The notes under the pieces: generated by a model
Told to the model about the DNA's origin: nothing
What the model saw: the letters and a program-made list of their open reading frames with translations, nothing else
The model's database searches: none
Position numbers and translations under genes: made by a program
NCBI RefSeq assembly: GCF_004784465.1
Contig: NZ_SRRU01000002.1
Coordinates: forward strand, 1-64,000
Source: Streptomyces griseoluteus
Lineage (GTDB): Bacteria > Actinomycetota > Actinomycetes > Streptomycetales > Streptomycetaceae
DNA length: 64,000 nucleotides
Direction of reading: 5' to 3'
Shown here: positions 1 to 6,119 of the stretch, piece after piece
Numbering within the stretch: position 1 is the stretch's first letter
How the letters are laid out: each line of letters opens with the position of its first letter

Positions 1-134
1 CCCAGGAGTACGGCGTCGCCTACCTCACTGTCCGGCGTGCGGCTCAGGTGCTCCGGGAGCGCGGTCTCATCGTGACGGTGCACGGCCGGGGCACCTTCGT
101 CGCGGACCCGGTACCCCCGGCCGACGAGGGCTGA
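1..134 (+). CDS. GntR-family transcriptional regulator, 3' part only
   Basis: The gene enters from outside the window. The frame in phase with position 3 is open to a TGA at 132-134 and encodes about 43 residues. These include VRRAAQVLRERGLI followed by GRGTFVADP, the second half of a GntR winged helix-turn-helix with its typical G-[KR]-G-T-F/Y-V wing. The product ends about nine residues after the wing, so this is either a short KorSA-like regulator with no effector domain or a truncated one. Short GntR proteins of this kind control transfer and replication in pSAM2-type integrative elements of actinomycetes. That role is inferred from family and context. Repeat-rich DNA follows directly and could be its operator region. 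Confidence 0.85.
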   Translation, partial: QEYGVAYLTVRRAAQVLRERGLIVTVHGRGTFVADPVPPADEG

Positions 135-298
135 CACGTCAGTCCGACTGTCAGCCGCGTGATCGCCAGGAGAGTCCTACGTGGGAGGCCGTTTCGGCGG
201 CTGACTGACAGGTGACTGACACTCTCTGAACGCCCCAGGCGCCCCACTGACAACCGGCTGACAGCCCGGCTGCGCCGGGGTGACAGGCCGGGCTGACA
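131..298. repeat. Cluster of CTGACA direct repeats
   Basis: CTGACA occurs at 131, 205, 216, 247, 258 and 293, with a variant GTGACA at 280 and inverted CTGTCAG near 149. The pairs 205/216 and 247/258 are each 11 bp apart, one helical turn, as expected for iterons or a multi-site regulator operator. No gene is convincing in 135-409. Confidence 0.6.
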
Positions 299-351
299 CC
301 CGCCTCGGGGCCAACGGGACAGCAGCAGACAGGACAGCGGGACAACGGCTC

Positions 352-386
352 CCTGTCCGGGACAGGTTGGCCGGCTGTCCCGGACA
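352..386. promoter_or_regulatory. Two palindromic operators TGTCCSGGACA
   Basis: TGTCCGGGACA (354-364, extended to a 15-bp palindrome 352-366) and TGTCCCGGACA (376-386) are near-identical palindromes with centres 22 bp apart, two helical turns. They lie just upstream of a -10-like TACGCT at 396-401 that precedes the ATG at 410. This is the layout of a repressor-controlled promoter. The GntR-type protein encoded immediately upstream is the obvious candidate regulator, by inference. Confidence 0.6.
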
Positions 387-409
387 ACGGCTGACTACGC
401 TGCACGGCC

Positions 410-628
410 ATGAAGTCCGACATCGTCGAGATCGAGCGGTGGGAGACGCCGCAGCCCCAGCGCGATGACACCCTGTGCAGCGCACACGGCAAGAAGTGGT
501 GCACCCGGGAACTCGTCGCCGACGTGTACCTGAAGAACGACGGCAGCGATCGCATCCACTGGACGGTGTGCCAGCACTGGCTCGACAACGAGCCGGACGT
601 CGAGAAGCACGAGGCGCCGGACCGCTAG
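410..628 (+). CDS. Small hypothetical protein with Cys/His residues
   Basis: A 72-residue acidic protein of no family I can name. It contains CSAHGKKWC and a later VCQHW, so three cysteines and two histidines could bind a metal. There is no signal peptide or membrane segment. The ATG is preceded by TACGCT 8 nt upstream and by no Shine-Dalgarno sequence, which fits a leaderless transcript, and two palindromic operators lie further upstream. The stop codon ends at 628, exactly next to the stop of the convergent gene at 629. The gene belongs to the mobile-element-like region and its function is unknown. Confidence 0.7.
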   Translation: MKSDIVEIERWETPQPQRDDTLCSAHGKKWCTRELVADVYLKNDGSDRIHWTVCQHWLDNEPDVEKHEAPDR

Positions 629-1158
629 CTATGGCCGTGGGCGGCGCTCCAGCTTGTTGAGGCGGGCGAGGGCCGACTCGACGGCCGCGAGACCTGCTTC
701 CGCGCAACGTCGCTGCTCGTCCAACAGGTCCTTGGTCGCTTCCCACTCGGCGATCACCTCGGGCCGGGCCGAGTAATCCCCTGATCCGGTACGCCGAAGT
801 GCGTGAACTCGGCCCAGTGACCGGCTATTTCGTCCAGGTGACCGATCAGCGTTCTATCCGACCGGCGTGCCATGAGGTCCCGAAGCTGCTGTGGGGCATC
901 GGTGTGCTGGCCTCGTTTCAGCAGCCAATGCTGGGTGACGGGGAGGTCCAGGGGCTTGCTGAACCAACCTCGGAAGCTGACCAGCAGCTCCCGCAACTCG
1001 TCCACGTCGGGCCCGACGGCGAGTCGCTGGCGGCGGGTCCACCACTTGTGGATCAGAGTGCCCATGGTCAGGACGAAGGCGAGCCAGCCGGGTACGAACT
1101 TGAGCCAGTCGTCCCACCAATGGCTTTTGGTGGCGGCTTTGGCCGCAGCAAGGATCAT
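629..1158 (-). pseudogene. Hypothetical membrane-anchored protein, split by a frameshift
   Basis: From ATG at 1158 the first frame encodes about 125 residues: a membrane segment (WLKFVPGWLAFVLTMGTLI, residues ~19-37), then a soluble region, reaching a TGA at 754-756. The next frame back carries clearly coding sequence from about 790 down to a TAG at 629-631: SARPEVIAEWEATKDLL and a helical tail ending LNKLERRPRP. The join requires one extra base near 775-795, where there is a GGGG run. Total length is 530 nt, one short of a multiple of three. The combined product would be about 176 residues. The cause may be a real mutation, a programmed frameshift or a base-calling error in the G run. No family was recognised. 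Confidence 0.6.
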
Positions 1159-1220
1159 GCTGAGATTCTGCCGTCGTCAGTCTGATTTAGTTAAGTCGCC
1201 GGCGAGCAGGTCCCGGCTGG

Positions 1221-1466
1221 TCAGGTGGCCCAGTAGCGGCCCTCGCCGTCGGTCCGGATCTCGCAGCACTTGCGCGTGGCCCGCAGCACGAGGGCGAACA
1301 TGCTCCGGTCGGCCGCCGACAGCTCCGCCGCCGTATGGCCCGGGTGCTGCTGGACGAGGCCGCGCAGCCTGCGCCGCTGGTGTTGGGTGACGGTGTCTCT
1401 GGTTCTGCGGGGCTTTCTCGACTCACCAGCGGATTGGTTCCGCGCTGCCGCCGACGCGCTGACCAT
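1221..1466 (-). CDS. Hypothetical protein, possibly a winged-helix remnant
   Basis: The frame ends at 1221. It encodes RRRLRGLVQQHPGHTAAELSAAD followed by MFALVLRATRKCCEIRTDG, which resembles the end of a small winged-helix or MarR-like domain. The start is uncertain. ATG at 1466 gives 81 residues, while an upstream ATG at 1670 gives 149 residues with a less convincing N-terminus. The ATG at 1466 overlaps the ATG of an opposing small open frame (CCATGA). No Shine-Dalgarno sequence is obvious. The gene lies in the element-like region and may be degraded. Confidence 0.35.
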   Translation of the reverse strand: MVSASAAARNQSAGESRKPRRTRDTVTQHQRRRLRGLVQQHPGHTAAELSAADRSMFALVLRATRKCCEIRTDGEGRYWAT

Positions 1467-1611
1467 GACGGAGCGCCCGGATACGACGCGCGTCGAGCTC
1501 GCCGCAATGATCAGCAAGTTGGCCAGCGCAGTGAACGACGTTGCCCACGTGGCGGACTGCGCGGCGAACGACTCGATGAGCCTGCGCCCGACTTGGCGGC
1601 CAGAGCACTGA
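1465..1611 (+). CDS. Small hypothetical protein (48 aa)
   Basis: An open frame of 48 codons with strong G/C third-position bias, beginning MTERPDTTRVELAAMISKLA and predicted largely helical. It starts back-to-back with the minus-strand frame at 1466. There is no clear ribosome binding site and no recognised family. It may be a fragment of a larger lost gene. The rest of 1612-1769 shows nothing I can support. Confidence 0.3.
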   Translation: MTERPDTTRVELAAMISKLASAVNDVAHVADCAANDSMSLRPTWRPEH

Positions 1612-1769
1612 CGGCAGCGTTGCGCGCATCCCTTCGGCGGTAAGCGCGTGGCCGCCGAGAAACCGCTCATGACGCATTATCTCAGGCCCTCTCAGCGCCG
1701 TATAGGTCAATCTGCGGCGCCAACCGGTTGGTCCCTGCGCGAAGCCTTCGCCTCACCGGTTGCTCAATG

Positions 1770-2390
1770 CTAAGTGCAACGCCAACCGAAGACCTTTGTG
1801 GCCCCGCACCATATTTGCTTCGCATGCTTGTAGTTGGGTCCCCACGATGGCTGCTGTATCGTCGGCGCAGGGTTATTTGTCACCTTCTTCTGGGGTGGCG
1901 ACTCAGGATGGTAAATACATCCGAAGTTATAGCCAGTATTCCCAACCTGCTGCTGTGCGCAATTGTTGGACTTTGGGGTCTTTTGGGTCCCCTGACCATG
2001 CGAAGTGGATTGACCATTGGTGGTCTGATTCTGGGTCCCGGCTTGCACACCTCCGCTCTTGTCGGGGCTGGTTTGGTTCAAGTTGGAATGGTCGGGGGTC
2101 GACGGAATAATGCCGCCCTGATTGCTGGTCGCACCTTGGCCAGTGCTGCCCTGATTGCTGGTCGCTCCCTGGTCAGATCCGCCTTGGTCAGATCCGCCTT
2201 GGTCAGATCCACCTTGGTCAGATCCACCTTGGTCGGAGCCGCCGCTGTCGTCCTGCGCGATGCGGGAGGCTGGGGCCGTAGTTTGAGGAGCAGCAATAGC
2301 GATGCTGGCACCTGTTGAAAACGCCACCGTTGCAGCCAGACAGGATGCACCGAGGAGCCGTTGGAGGCGTCGGCGCGGGATGCTACTCAT
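1770..2390 (-). CDS. Secreted protein with GGSDQ tandem repeats
   Basis: A 206-residue protein with a classical signal peptide: RRRLQR, then a hydrophobic stretch LGASCLAATVAFSTGASIAI, with probable cleavage after an AIA-AP site near residue 34. The mature part starts acidic and contains five GGSDQ pentapeptides (residues ~49-73), two ATSNQG repeats, a Gln/Asn/Thr-rich linker and a C-terminal module with cysteines at NNCAQQ, NFGCIY, IWCGAT and WRCT, possibly two disulfides. The start is supported by AAAGGGA 7 nt before the ATG. GC is lower than in the flanking core genes, as expected for transferred DNA. No function is recognised; a surface or secreted structural role is only a guess. Confidence 0.75.
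   Translation of the reverse strand: MSSIPRRRLQRLLGASCLAATVAFSTGASIAIAAPQTTAPASRIAQDDSGGSDQGGSDQGGSDQGGSDQGGSDQGATSNQGSTGQGATSNQGGIIPSTPDHSNLNQTSPDKSGGVQAGTQNQTTNGQSTSHGQGTQKTPKSNNCAQQQVGNTGYNFGCIYHPESPPQKKVTNNPAPTIQQPSWGPNYKHAKQIWCGATKVFGWRCT
2169..2243. repeat. 15-bp tandem repeat, five units
   Basis: Five head-to-tail 15-bp units (consensus TTGGTCAGATCCGCC on the plus strand), in phase with the minus-strand reading frame, encode the GGSDQ repeats of the secreted protein. The last unit is diverged. Copy number is likely to vary by slippage. Confidence 0.9.
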
Positions 2391-2734
2391 GACGATCCCT
2401 TTAATTCAATCGAAATGCCGCTTTTTGTCTGAGAGCTGGCAATAAGTCAGCCGACAGCCATGGATCAGCAAAGATCTGGCTAAGCGTCACGCCTGTCACG
2501 TTACTCCGTCCCGGCATCAATGGGTATGGGTCTTATGGCCCAATTCTTTTGAAGCGGCAACCTTTCACATGTAAGTGAATGTGCGAGAGAAGTTAGTTAA
2601 GTACACTAAATCTCTGATCTCTGACTGGTTGCAGCGTGCCGCATGTTTTTCAGGAAAATGGCAGGTCGGCACAGCTAAGAGGCCCAGCTGGCGAACCCTC
2701 CCATTTTTAGGTGCCAACGGTGGGTCGAATACAG

Positions 2735-2768
2735 AAAAGCCCCGCACCGGCCAGGCCAGTACGGGGCT
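2735..2768 (-). terminator. Intrinsic terminator, minus strand
   Basis: Read on the minus strand, AGCCCCG, an inner ACTGGCC/GGCCGGT pairing and CGGGGCT form a long hairpin followed by TTTT. It lies just after the stop codon at 2773 of the truncated HTH gene, as expected for that gene's original terminator. Confidence 0.75.
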
Positions 2769-2772
2769 CATC

Positions 2773-2958
2773 TCATACGGCCCTTGCAAGGTATCGGCGG
2801 CCGGTTCGTTCGGACACTCCGAAATGGCGTGCCAGCGCTGCACCGATCGCGCGGACACCAGTAGCGGCCAGCGCGGACACAGCGGAACGGACGTCATCCG
2901 GGGTTGGCCGGTCGCTGTCCGCCTCGCTGTCGGCAACCGCCGGTTCAGTCGCCAGGAT
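2773..2958 (-). pseudogene. C-terminal fragment of a helix-turn-helix protein
   Basis: A minus-strand frame with no start codon, open from 2958 to a TGA at 2773-2775. It encodes about 61 residues including PDDVRSAVSALAATGVRAIG and then ALARHFGVSERTGRRYLARA, a textbook helix-turn-helix at the very C-terminus. An in-frame TGA at 2959-2961 closes it upstream. The coding-like codon usage, the HTH and the terminator directly downstream indicate the tail of a larger gene, such as a DUF2637/Spd-type or replication-associated protein of an actinomycete integrative element. The parent family is inferred. I see no gene in 2391-2772 apart from the secreted gene's promoter region and this terminator. Confidence 0.6.
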
Positions 2959-3064
2959 TCATCGGCTCAAGGCCAGCGGTCGGCATGGGACCTCACAGTC
3001 CCAAGGATGGGGCAATGTATATTGCAGCGTCACCACTCAATGCCAACCTGACAGGATCTCTGAG

Positions 3065-3550
3065 ATGACGAAGCTCCCCCAAAATTCGATATTGAAGAGG
3101 CTATCTGAAACCGGCTATTCAGATGCCAGAATCGCCGATATGTACGGCGCTACTCCGCAAGCCGTAAACGCTCGTCTCGTCGCAATGGGCCTCAGACGTT
3201 ACCGGCAAAAAGTAACAGGGATCCTTGAACGCGCTTGGCCTACTTCGGAAACGGGCCGGGGTGACTTTGTAAACCTAAATCGCTACCGTGATCTATGCTG
3301 CTTCCTGCGCTGGCGTTTGGGCGACCCCGACATGACTGCAAATCAGGTCCGTGGCGCAAAAAGGTTTGAGCGCACAGTCAGGGAAAGGAACAGCGTTCTG
3401 GACTTCCAACCCGAAGCGGATGAGCCCTGGCTTTTTGTGCCCCGCATTGAGTCGGATGGCCGCATGGTGATCCGTTGGCCACAGGGTCGGGAGCTGCCCG
3501 AAGGAGAGCTACGGGCAGCGCTGGACCTACCCGAAGAACCCCAAGAGTGA
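3065..3550 (+). CDS. Hypothetical HTH-like DNA-binding protein
   Basis: A 161-residue protein. Residues ~8-45 (LKRLSETGYSDARIADMYG, then TPQAVNARLVAMGLRRYR) form a helix-turn-helix that resembles resolvase or sigma-region-4 folds. The remainder includes a basic ...VRGAKRFERTVRERN segment and an acidic C-terminus ending in LPEEPQE. The ATG at 3065 follows AGGA with 8-nt spacing, which supports this start over longer in-frame extensions. Codon use is more relaxed than in the core genes, consistent with transfer. It lies at the element's inner edge next to the comEC remnant. Its role is unknown; DNA binding is inferred. Confidence 0.7.
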   Translation: MTKLPQNSILKRLSETGYSDARIADMYGATPQAVNARLVAMGLRRYRQKVTGILERAWPTSETGRGDFVNLNRYRDLCCFLRWRLGDPDMTANQVRGAKRFERTVRERNSVLDFQPEADEPWLFVPRIESDGRMVIRWPQGRELPEGELRAALDLPEEPQE

Positions 3551-3594
3551 GGACGGACAGGCGGAGGGCAGAGAGGCCCCGGAGCTGCTGTGGT

Positions 3595-3684
3595 ATGTGC
3601 ATGGCGCTGCTGGAACGCAAGGGCTTCCGTGCCGCGCTGACCTGCGGTTTTGCTGCCATGGTGGGCCGCTCCCAGAACTGCTAG
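3595..3684 (+). CDS. Possible small protein or fusion fragment at element boundary
   Basis: Thirty codons with coding-like usage, from ATG at 3595 (GGAG about 10 nt upstream) to TAG at 3682-3684, encoding MALLERKGFRAALTCGFAA and a short tail. The following comEC fragment is in the same frame directly after the TAG. This could be a genuine small protein or simply element sequence joined to comEC. Confidence 0.3.
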   Translation: MCMALLERKGFRAALTCGFAAMVGRSQNC

Positions 3685-3825
3685 TCGGGAGCCTTCGGAA
3701 ACCCGTACGGCCATCCCGCCCCTTCCACCGTGGCCGCCCTCCGCTCCACCGGGGCCACGGTGCTGCGCACGGACCGGGACGGCGCGCTCGCGCTTACGGG
3801 GGCGGGGGACCGCGTGGGGGGATGA
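3685..3825 (+). pseudogene. comEC: comEC 3' end remnant
   Basis: In frame 3685 to TGA at 3823-3825 the sequence encodes NPYGHPAPSTVAALRSTGA, then VLRTDRDGALALTGAGDR. This is the characteristic C-terminus of the ComEC/Rec2 metallo-beta-lactamase-like domain (NPYGHP plus RTDRDG). The rest of ComEC, which is normally over 700 residues, is absent upstream within the window. It is replaced from about position 3684 leftwards by element-like DNA. Because comEC normally precedes holA in Streptomyces, this is the true locus, interrupted or truncated. Whether the 5' part survives beyond position 1 cannot be seen. Confidence 0.8.
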
Positions 3826-3997
3826 AGGTGATGCGGGAGTGAGCGCCGGACGGTCGAAGCCCGCAAGGCTCCGGTTGCCGCGCGCGACCCTGGTCTGCGG
3901 TGACACAGGAACAGCTCATCGGGGTAGTCGGCGCTCAGCCGTTCCCGGTCACGACAACGCGTCCGGCTGCCCCCACGCCGTACCGGACAATGGCAGC

Positions 3998-4242
3998 GTG
4001 AGTGATGTGAGACATGTGCTGGTGCTCCCCGACCGGGACGCCGCCGAGGAGGCGGCCGAGGCGCTCGGGGCGCGGTTCGGCGTCCACGAGGAGCCCGGCT
4101 CGTCCGGGACGCGCTGGCCGGCGAGGACGACGCGGAGGACGCCCAGTGGCTGCTCCTCCTGCGCGACGAGGCGGCCCGGCTGGACCCCACCGAGCTGGAC
4201 GCCTTCGCTGCCGAGTGGGAGGGCTGGCGGGAGGAGCCGTAA
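3998..4242 (+). pseudogene. Conserved small actinobacterial protein, frameshifted
   Basis: From GTG at 3998 the frame reads VRHVLVLPDRDAAEEAAEAL and continues to about 4096. The coding signal then moves to the previous frame, LVRDALAGEDDAEDAQWLLLL, and ends ...DAFAAEWEGWREEP with TAA at 4240-4242. The span is 245 nt, one base short of an 81-residue product. The shift lies within 4094-4104 (GCCCGGCTC). The two halves together match the small acidic protein usually found between comEC and holA in Streptomyces. The start is supported by GACAAT 6 nt upstream (leaderless). This is either a true inactivating deletion or a base missed in the sequence. Confidence 0.7.
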
Positions 4243-4380
4243 GCCCGCACCCCGCGTCTCCGCCCCACGCCCCACGCCCCCGCGCCCGCACCCCGCGCCT
4301 CCGCAGCCGCACCCTCGCACCCCGCGCCTCCGCGCCCGCACCCCGCACACGCGCCCCCCGCGCCCCTGACCCCCGCCTCG
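4243..4380. repeat. C-rich low-complexity tract
   Basis: The 209-bp gap between the frameshifted gene and holA starts with about 140 bp of degenerate CCCGCGCCTCCGCGCCCGCA-like units, almost pure C/G with strong C bias on the plus strand. No gene is supported. Such tracts are slippage-prone and could form unusual single-strand structures. Confidence 0.75.
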
Positions 4381-4451
4381 GGGTCCGCTCCGGGAACGGC
4401 CAGGGTGCACGCCCCGCTTGGTTGTCGGTGCCGCGTGGGATGCTGTCAGTG

Positions 4452-5441
4452 ATGGCAAGAAAGACTGCGAATGACGACCCTCTCGCCCCGGTGACCCTTG
4501 CCGTGGGCCAGGAGGACCTCCTGCTCGACCGTGCCGTGCGGGAGGTGGTGGCCGCCGCCCGGGCCGTCGACGCCGACACGGACGTACGCGACCTCACCCC
4601 GGACCAGTTGCAGCCCGGCACCCTGGCCGAGCTGACCAGTCCCTCGCTCTTCGCCGAGCGCAAAGTCGTGGTCGTACGCAACGCACAGGATCTCTCTGCC
4701 GACACGGTCAAGGACGTCAAGGCGTACCTCGGCTCGCCCGCCGAGGAGATCACGCTCGTCCTGCTGCACGCGGGTGGTGCGAAGGGCAAGGGGCTGCTGG
4801 ACGCGGCCCGTAAAGCGGGCGCCCGCGAGGTCGCCTGCCCGAAGATGACCAAGCCGGCCGACCGGCTGGCGTTCGTGCGGGGGGAGTTCCGGGAGCTCGG
4901 GCGGTCCGCGACGCCCGAGGCGTGCCAGACGCTGGTCGACGCGATCGGCAGCGACCTGCGGGAGCTGGCCTCCGCGGTGGCCCAGCTCGTGGCCGACGTC
5001 GAGGGCACGATCGACGAGGCCGTGGTCGGCCGGTACTACACCGGCCGCGCCGAGGCATCGAGCTTCACCGTCGCCGACCGGGCGGTGGAGGGGCGTACGG
5101 CGGAGGCGCTGGAGGCGCTGCGCTGGTCGCTGTCGACCGGGGTGGCACCGGTGCTGATCACCAGTGCGCTGGCCCAGGGCGTGCGGGCCATCGGCAAGCT
5201 GTCCTCGGCGCGCGGCGGCCGGCCGGCCGACCTCGCCCGTGAGCTGGGGATGCCGCCGTGGAAGATCGACCGGGTCCGCCAGCAGATGCGGGGCTGGACG
5301 CCGGACGGGGTGTCGGTGGCGCTGCGCGCGGTCGCGGAGGCCGACGCGGGCGTGAAGGGCGGCAGTGACGACCCCGAGTACGCGCTGGAGAAGGCGGTCG
5401 TGACCATCGCCAGGGCGGCCCGCTCCCGGGGGCGGGCGTAG
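4452..5441 (+). CDS. holA: DNA polymerase III subunit delta
   Basis: A 329-residue HolA protein, the clamp-loader subunit that opens the beta sliding clamp. The N-terminus (LAVGQEDLLLDRAVREVV) and LTSPSLFAERKVVVVRNAQD match the AAA-like delta fold; the C-terminal region ends ...YALEKAVVTIARAARSR. The ATG at 4452 was chosen because homologues begin MARKTAxDDPLAPVTLAVGQ. A second ATG lies 12 nt upstream, and the Shine-Dalgarno sequence is weak. The gene order comEC-holA-rpsT(opposite)-lepA is the conserved Streptomyces arrangement. A strong hairpin follows the gene. Confidence 0.97.
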   Translation: MARKTANDDPLAPVTLAVGQEDLLLDRAVREVVAAARAVDADTDVRDLTPDQLQPGTLAELTSPSLFAERKVVVVRNAQDLSADTVKDVKAYLGSPAEEITLVLLHAGGAKGKGLLDAARKAGAREVACPKMTKPADRLAFVRGEFRELGRSATPEACQTLVDAIGSDLRELASAVAQLVADVEGTIDEAVVGRYYTGRAEASSFTVADRAVEGRTAEALEALRWSLSTGVAPVLITSALAQGVRAIGKLSSARGGRPADLARELGMPPWKIDRVRQQMRGWTPDGVSVALRAVAEADAGVKGGSDDPEYALEKAVVTIARAARSRGRA

Positions 5442-5450
5442 CGGAACATG

Positions 5451-5500
5451 CCGAAGGCCCCGGCGCCTCCCTGGGAAGGGGAGGGCACCGGGGCCTTCGG
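5451..5500. terminator. Strong bidirectional hairpin after holA
   Basis: CCGAAGGCCCCGG...CCGGGGCCTTCGG with an inner GCCTCCC/GGAGGGC pairing forms a very stable stem between the convergent holA and rpsT. It can serve both strands. Confidence 0.85.
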
Positions 5501-5511
5501 ACCAAGATGCT

Positions 5512-5553
5512 GAAGCCACACCCGCGTGGCGAACGCAGGCCGCGTGTGGCTTC
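5512..5553. terminator. Second hairpin downstream of rpsT
   Basis: Perfect 10-bp arms GAAGCCACAC (5512-5521) and GTGTGGCTTC (5544-5553). It is probably the rpsT-side terminator. No T-run follows, as is usual in Streptomyces. Confidence 0.6.
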
Positions 5554-5624
5554 GGGATGCCGGACGGGAGCGGTTAGAGAGGGCCCGCTCGTGAGTCCCT
5601 CCGGCGGTCAGATCAGAAAGAGGT

Positions 5625-5891
5625 TCAGCCCTTGAGGTCCGCGACCTTGGCCGAGAGCGCCGACTTCTTGTTGGCGGCCTGGTTCTTGTGGATGACGCCC
5701 TTCGAGACGGCCTTGTCGAGCTGACGCGCGGCAGCGCGCTGGTACTCGGTGGCCTTCTCGACGTCACCCGCGGCAGCGGCCTCGCGGGCCTTGCGGATCG
5801 CGGTCTTCAGGGAGGACTTGACGGCCTTGTTGCGCAGCCGAGCCTTCTCGTTGGTCTTGATCCGCTTGATCTGGGACTTGATGTTCGCCAC
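5625..5891 (-). CDS. rpsT: 30S ribosomal protein S20
   Basis: 88 residues, the normal size. The sequence [20 protein letters not shown], then a helical Lys/Arg/Ala-rich body, ends [12 protein letters not shown]. It binds 16S rRNA in the 30S body. The GTG at 5891 is preceded by AAAGG with 8-nt spacing. The gene is divergent from lepA and convergent with holA. A stable hairpin in its 5' leader and a recognisable upstream promoter suggest autogenous or growth-rate control. An alternative longer minus-strand frame running up through lepA is a shadow. Confidence 0.98.
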   Translation of the reverse strand: MANIKSQIKRIKTNEKARLRNKAVKSSLKTAIRKAREAAAAGDVEKATEYQRAAARQLDKAVSKGVIHKNQAANKKSALSAKVADLKG

Positions 5892-5913
5892 GAAAGGAGC
5901 CTTTACAGGTTCA

Positions 5914-5941
5914 GGTACGGGCCCACGAAAGGTCCCGTACC
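5914..5941 (-). promoter_or_regulatory. Hairpin in rpsT leader
   Basis: Perfect 8-bp arms GGTACGGG/CCCGTACC with a 12-nt loop, 23-50 nt before the rpsT start codon and inside its predicted 5' UTR. It is a candidate S20 autoregulatory structure. Confidence 0.5.
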
Positions 5942-6000
5942 GGTGATCCAGAAATTTGTTGTCGCGCCTCGCGCTGAGAGGGCATGAGGCACAGCGCTCT

Positions 6001-6030
6001 ACAGTACCAGCGGCCCCGACGGCGGCCCAA
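6001..6030 (-). promoter_or_regulatory. Putative rpsT promoter
   Basis: On the minus strand TTGGGC (6025-6030), an 18-bp spacer and TACTGT (6001-6006) resemble a vegetative promoter. It would start a leader of about 100 nt. Confidence 0.5.
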
Positions 6031-6119
6031 AACGCTCCCCGGTCGTTCCCCGTGGGACCATGGAAGCTACGTGTCGATCCGACCCGAGGCATAAGGCGCC
6101 TCAAGAGACAGGACCCTGC

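Noticed and set aside
2565..3051. Open frames on both strands in 2565-3051
   Set aside because: Only the start-less HTH fragment in another frame has coding character. The others lack motifs and run through the terminator.
1..3684. tRNA-based attachment site for the element
   Set aside because: No tRNA gene or long direct repeat was found in the window. The left boundary lies outside it.
3378..3906. Minus-strand frames containing GAAHHGSK near the comEC remnant
   Set aside because: Resemblance to a ComEC AHHGS motif is coincidental: it is on the opposite strand to the real comEC tail.
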